A stretch of DNA of 64,000 nucleotides from Schaedlerella arabinosiphila (GTDB lineage: Bacteria; Bacillota; Clostridia; Lachnospirales; Lachnospiraceae). Of this stretch, positions 61,627-64,000 are shown piece after piece. Within the stretch, counting starts at the first letter, position 1. Every line of letters starts with the position of its first letter. The translations under genes and the position numbers were made by a program. The DNA lies in the NCBI RefSeq assembly GCF_003885045.1, contig NZ_RHJS01000002.1, positions 806,001 to 870,000 of the forward strand, given 5' to 3'. The notes under the pieces were generated by a model. It ran no database searches, was not told the origin of the DNA, and worked only from the letters and a program-made list of their open reading frames with translations.

Positions 61627-62221
61627 ATTGAGGGTTGTTCTGAGAAATCCTTAAAGTATTATCGAACAACGATAGAAGCGATGCTTGCAACCATTGGAAA
61701 AGGAGTTTTGCATATCAAGACAGAAGATTTGAGGGAATATCTGACAAATTACCAGGAAGAAAAGAAATCCAGCAAGGTAACGATCGATAACATTCGGAGA
61801 ATCTTGTCAAGTTTTTTTACTTGGCTGGAGGATGAGGATTATATATTAAAAAGCCCTGTACGAAGGATACATAAGGTTAAGGCTGCTACGGTAGTAAAGG
61901 AGACATATTCTGATGAGGAAATAGAAGTCATGAGGGATGGCTGCGATAATCCAAGAGATTTAGCTTTAATTGATATGCTTGCATCGACAGGGATGCGTGT
62001 TGGGGAATTAGTTCTTTTGAATCGGGAGGATATAAATTTTGAAGAGCGGGAATGTGTAGTCTTTGGTAAAGACAGCAAAGAGCGCATCGTTTACTTTGAT
62101 GCGGGAACAAAGATACATTTGCAGGAATATCTTGAAGGACGAACAGATGATAACGAGGCGCTGTTTGTTTCGTTAAAGGCCACTTATGACAGGTTGCAGA
62201 TTGGCGGTATTGAGGTTAGGC
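61627..62221 (+). pseudogene. tyrosine recombinase (XerC/D-like) truncated at both ends
   Basis: Codons from about 61627 give EGCSEKSLKYYRTTIEAMLA, the core-binding domain after its first residues, then the catalytic domain start (STGMRVGELVLLNREDINF with the first catalytic Arg). At about 62224 it changes abruptly to type I specificity-subunit sequence, so the H-x-x-R, His and Tyr catalytic residues are missing. Such recombinases flank hsdS genes in phase-variable type I loci. Confidence 0.7.
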
Positions 62222-62226
62222 TTAGG

Positions 62227-62503
62227 AATCATCACGCTCATATCGTCCAAGGAAATAAACTTTGTGATACTCGCTATCTATGCTATTTTATTGAATAGCA
62301 TAGATTTATCTGGTTATATTACTGGATCAGCTCAACCCAAGTTAAGTCAATCTAATTTGAATGCGATTACGTTGTTTCTTCCAGAAATTAATGTGCAAAG
62401 AAAGATTGTAGAATATCTTTATATGCTTGATAAGAAGATTACCGTCAATCAACTGATAAACAGAAATGAAAGTAGGTATATATGCTTAATATTAAAACAA
62501 TAG
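62227..62503 (+). pseudogene. HsdS C-terminal fragment (type I restriction-modification)
   Basis: NHHAHIVQGNKL, then after a frameshift near 62295 SIDLSGYITGSAQPKLSQSN and LPEINVQRKIVEYLYMLDKK, the end of a target-recognition domain and the following conserved helix of specificity subunits. Confidence 0.7.
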
Positions 62504-62703
62504 CAGATGATGCAGACATTATTGTAAATGGATATGCATTTAATCGTTATGAGAATGGCTATCGTGTGCTAAATTTACACCGGAGTGATAAGGCGGCAGT
62601 ATTTTCTCAGGAAGGTGAGGTGCTTGAGACAAGCATGGATGATATTGAACTCAGCATTGTAAGTGATTATTTAAGAGAAAATAGAAAATACATGGAGGAT
62701 TAA
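62482..62703 (+). CDS. small conserved-looking protein next to RM fragments
   Basis: 73 residues, intact: NIKTIADDADIIVNGYAFNR, a Tyr- and Asn-rich middle, and an acidic helical end DIELSIVSDYLRENRKYMED. No catalytic motif seen. Overlaps the end of the HsdS remnant. Followed directly by a broken DUF4160-like gene, with which it probably formed a pair. Confidence 0.55.
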   Translation: MLNIKTIADDADIIVNGYAFNRYENGYRVLNLHRSDKAAVFSQEGEVLETSMDDIELSIVSDYLRENRKYMED

Positions 62704-62704
62704 G

Positions 62705-62985
62705 ATGCCAAAATACTATGAATTTAAAGTGGCAGGATACTATTTGTATTTTCATCATTTTGTGTTGTTGAATGTATACATGCGCATGCAAGCGATCAAA
62801 AACTTACGGAAGCTGGTTCCGCGAAATTTTTTGTGAAGGATAATGGAGATTCAGTTTTACAGAATCGGGGGAGATTGAAGGACAGGGAAATCAGAAAAAT
62901 ATAAGATTTTATAAAACAGCATTATAAAGAAATGTATAAGAAATGGTCTGACTACAGTCAAGAGGGATTTTATGAATATAAATAG
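62705..62985 (+). pseudogene. frameshifted DUF4160-like gene
   Basis: MPKYYEFKVAGYYLYF starts well 1 bp behind the previous gene, then the frame breaks. In another frame HAHASDQKLTEAGSAKFFVK follows, then a stop (TAA) and DFIKQHYKEMYKKWSDYSQE. All pieces of a DUF4160 protein are present but in at least two frames with one nonsense change. Confidence 0.6.
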
Positions 62986-63174
62986 AAATTGACGGAGAAT
63001 AACAAAGATCCGGAAGAGTGGCGCAGTGTAATTGGAAATAAGCATCATAAGGATGAATTAGCAAAAAAATTTAAAGATAATGACAGTCCTTTGAAAATTG
63101 CGATTGTTGTAGATATGTGGCTGACTGGATTTGATGTTCCATCCATGGCAACCATGTATGGAGAATGGACATAA
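62986..63174 (+). pseudogene. HsdR fragment (type I restriction helicase)
   Basis: DPEEWRSVIGNKHHKDELAK, then PLKIAIVVDMWLTGFDVPSM is the motif V region of the HsdR helicase. Nothing before or after matches, so only about 55 codons of a 1000-residue protein survive. Confidence 0.75.
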
Positions 63175-63181
63175 TAAAAAC

Positions 63182-63220
63182 AAAAAAGACAAAATGCGGA
63201 TATCCGTTTTTGTCTTTTTT
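63182..63220 (+). terminator. rho-independent terminator
   Basis: AAAAAAGACAAAA (63182-63194), a short GC part TGCGGATATCCG, and TTTTTGTCTTTTTT to 63220. A symmetrical stem that could work both ways. Confidence 0.75.
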
Positions 63221-63260
63221 TGTTACCTTATATGCAGAAAAGCACAGGAGGATAAAGGAA

Positions 63261-63356
63261 ATGTTATCAGAATGTTATTACGGAGTGGGGGGATCCCTGA
63301 TCCAGTGGGAAGGAGAGACCGGCGTACTACAAGGCTGGCGCGCCGGAAATAACTGA
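63261..63356 (+). CDS. possible 31-residue peptide
   Basis: ATG 63261 is preceded by AGGAGGATAAAGGA. The product MLSECYYGVGGSLIQWEGET plus eleven more ends at 63356. No family recognised; it may be the surviving start of a deleted gene. Confidence 0.3.
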   Translation: MLSECYYGVGGSLIQWEGETGVLQGWRAGNN

Positions 63357-63424
63357 TGGACGTGTGGGGAGACCTGCGGTTTTATGAGGTCTGACAGTAC
63401 AATAGAGGAAGGAGACAGGATAAT

Positions 63425-64000
63425 ATGGAAACAATCGAGAAATATGGGATCTTTGAATATACTGTAAAAGGAGTGCCGTCTTCTGCCCCGACGGAAGGGG
63501 CCGCCACATTCCGGAATGGGGAAACCGTGCGGCAGGTGCATGCCTTTCTGACAGGGGCAGGGGAATATAGAATCCGCTTCATGCCGGAAGAAGAGGGGCT
63601 GTGGAATTATCAGATTTCTATCTGCGGCAGGGAGCAGGAAGGAACCCTCCAATGCGTGCCGAATACCGGAGAGAATCATGGAAAAGTCATGGCTGACGGA
63701 GATTGCTTCCGGTATACGGACGGCGAAACCTATATCCCCTTTGGAACCACCTGTTATGCCTGGATCCATCAGACAGAGGAGCTGCAGGAGCAGACCATAA
63801 AAAGCCTGTCAGAATCTCCGTTTAATAAAATCCGGATGTGTGTGTTCCCAAAATCCATGCCCTATAATAACAACAACCCGGACTGCTACCCATTTTTGAA
63901 AAAGGAAGACGGAGCCTGGGATGTAAACCGTCCCGATCTGGTATTCTGGGAAAAGCTGGACAAAAGAATCATGCAGCTTGGAGAATTGGGGATCGAGGCA
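63425..64000 (+). CDS. DUF5060/DUF4038-type glycoside hydrolase, cut by the window edge
   Basis: 192 codons are open to the right edge from ATG 63425, with GGAAGGAG ahead. Residues 1-85 look like the DUF5060 beta-sandwich (EKYGIFEYTVKGVPSS, QVHAFLTGAGEYRIRFMPEE). From about 95 the DUF4038 barrel begins: FRYTDGETYIPFGTTCYAWI, then FNKIRMCVFPKSMPYNNNNP. Such proteins are putative cytoplasmic or surface hydrolases (apiosidase/endoglycosidase-like). No signal peptide. The active-site Asp/Glu lie beyond the window. Confidence 0.8.
   Translation, partial: METIEKYGIFEYTVKGVPSSAPTEGAATFRNGETVRQVHAFLTGAGEYRIRFMPEEEGLWNYQISICGREQEGTLQCVPNTGENHGKVMADGDCFRYTDGETYIPFGTTCYAWIHQTEELQEQTIKSLSESPFNKIRMCVFPKSMPYNNNNPDCYPFLKKEDGAWDVNRPDLVFWEKLDKRIMQLGELGIEA

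Overview
The window looks like chromosomal DNA of a gut-type Clostridia (Lachnospiraceae-like) bacterium. Evidence: strong AGGAGG ribosome binding sites with frequent GTG/TTG starts, sigma-A-like promoters with 17-bp spacers, butyrate kinase, a PTS, CUT1 sugar ABC transporters with YesM/YesN-type two-component control, Rpn-type transposase genes and a bacterial group II intron. I infer this from content; no rRNA, tRNA or other marker gene is present to name a species.

Layout. 1-2.1 kb: an unidentified gene and a two-gene ABC exporter. 2.1-5.3 kb: two near-identical 1.44-kb units, each with an Rpn-like nuclease/transposase gene. 5.3-10.9 kb: Nudix hydrolase, then a catabolic unit (BglG/Mga-type regulator, divergent PTS IIBC, a fumarase-superfamily lyase, a decayed PTS IIA). 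11-13.8 kb: lipoprotein and a RloA/RloB (AbiL-like) defence pair. 13.9-20.5 kb: PucR-type regulator divergent from a thiolase-like / DUF35 / acyl carrier protein / phosphate acyltransferase / butyrate kinase / DUF1097 operon. 20.5-32.2 kb: Na+/H+ antiporter and amidohydrolase (minus strand), then a fructoselysine (Amadori product) locus with permease, epimerase, deglycase, two kinases and two GntR regulators. 32.2-35.2 kb: MATE and GPH transporters.

35.3-40.1 kb is a rearranged junkyard: an AraC tail, an IS4-type transposase tail, a strongly folded 184-nt element, an Rpn gene split in the sense orientation by a group II intron, and two truncated sugar permease genes. 40.1-43 kb holds an ABC-F gene with an attenuator-type leader and a DinJ/YafQ toxin-antitoxin pair. 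43-51.3 kb is an alpha-L-fucosidase/CUT1 transporter operon with a divergent YesM/YesN two-component system, followed by a GH13 alpha-glucosidase.

53.0-59.6 kb is the most unusual part: a single gene joins a MerR DNA-binding domain to an FtsX/MacB-type ABC permease, preceded by a MerR-style promoter (19-bp spacer with a dyad), and followed by a LolD-type ATPase and two tandemly duplicated large permeases, with a scar of a lost second ATPase gene. This is my best candidate for an undescribed system: a membrane-tethered regulator built into a transporter. 59.8-63.2 kb is a decayed island of toxin-antitoxin, type I restriction-modification and integrase fragments, and a DUF5060-type glycoside hydrolase gene runs off the right edge.
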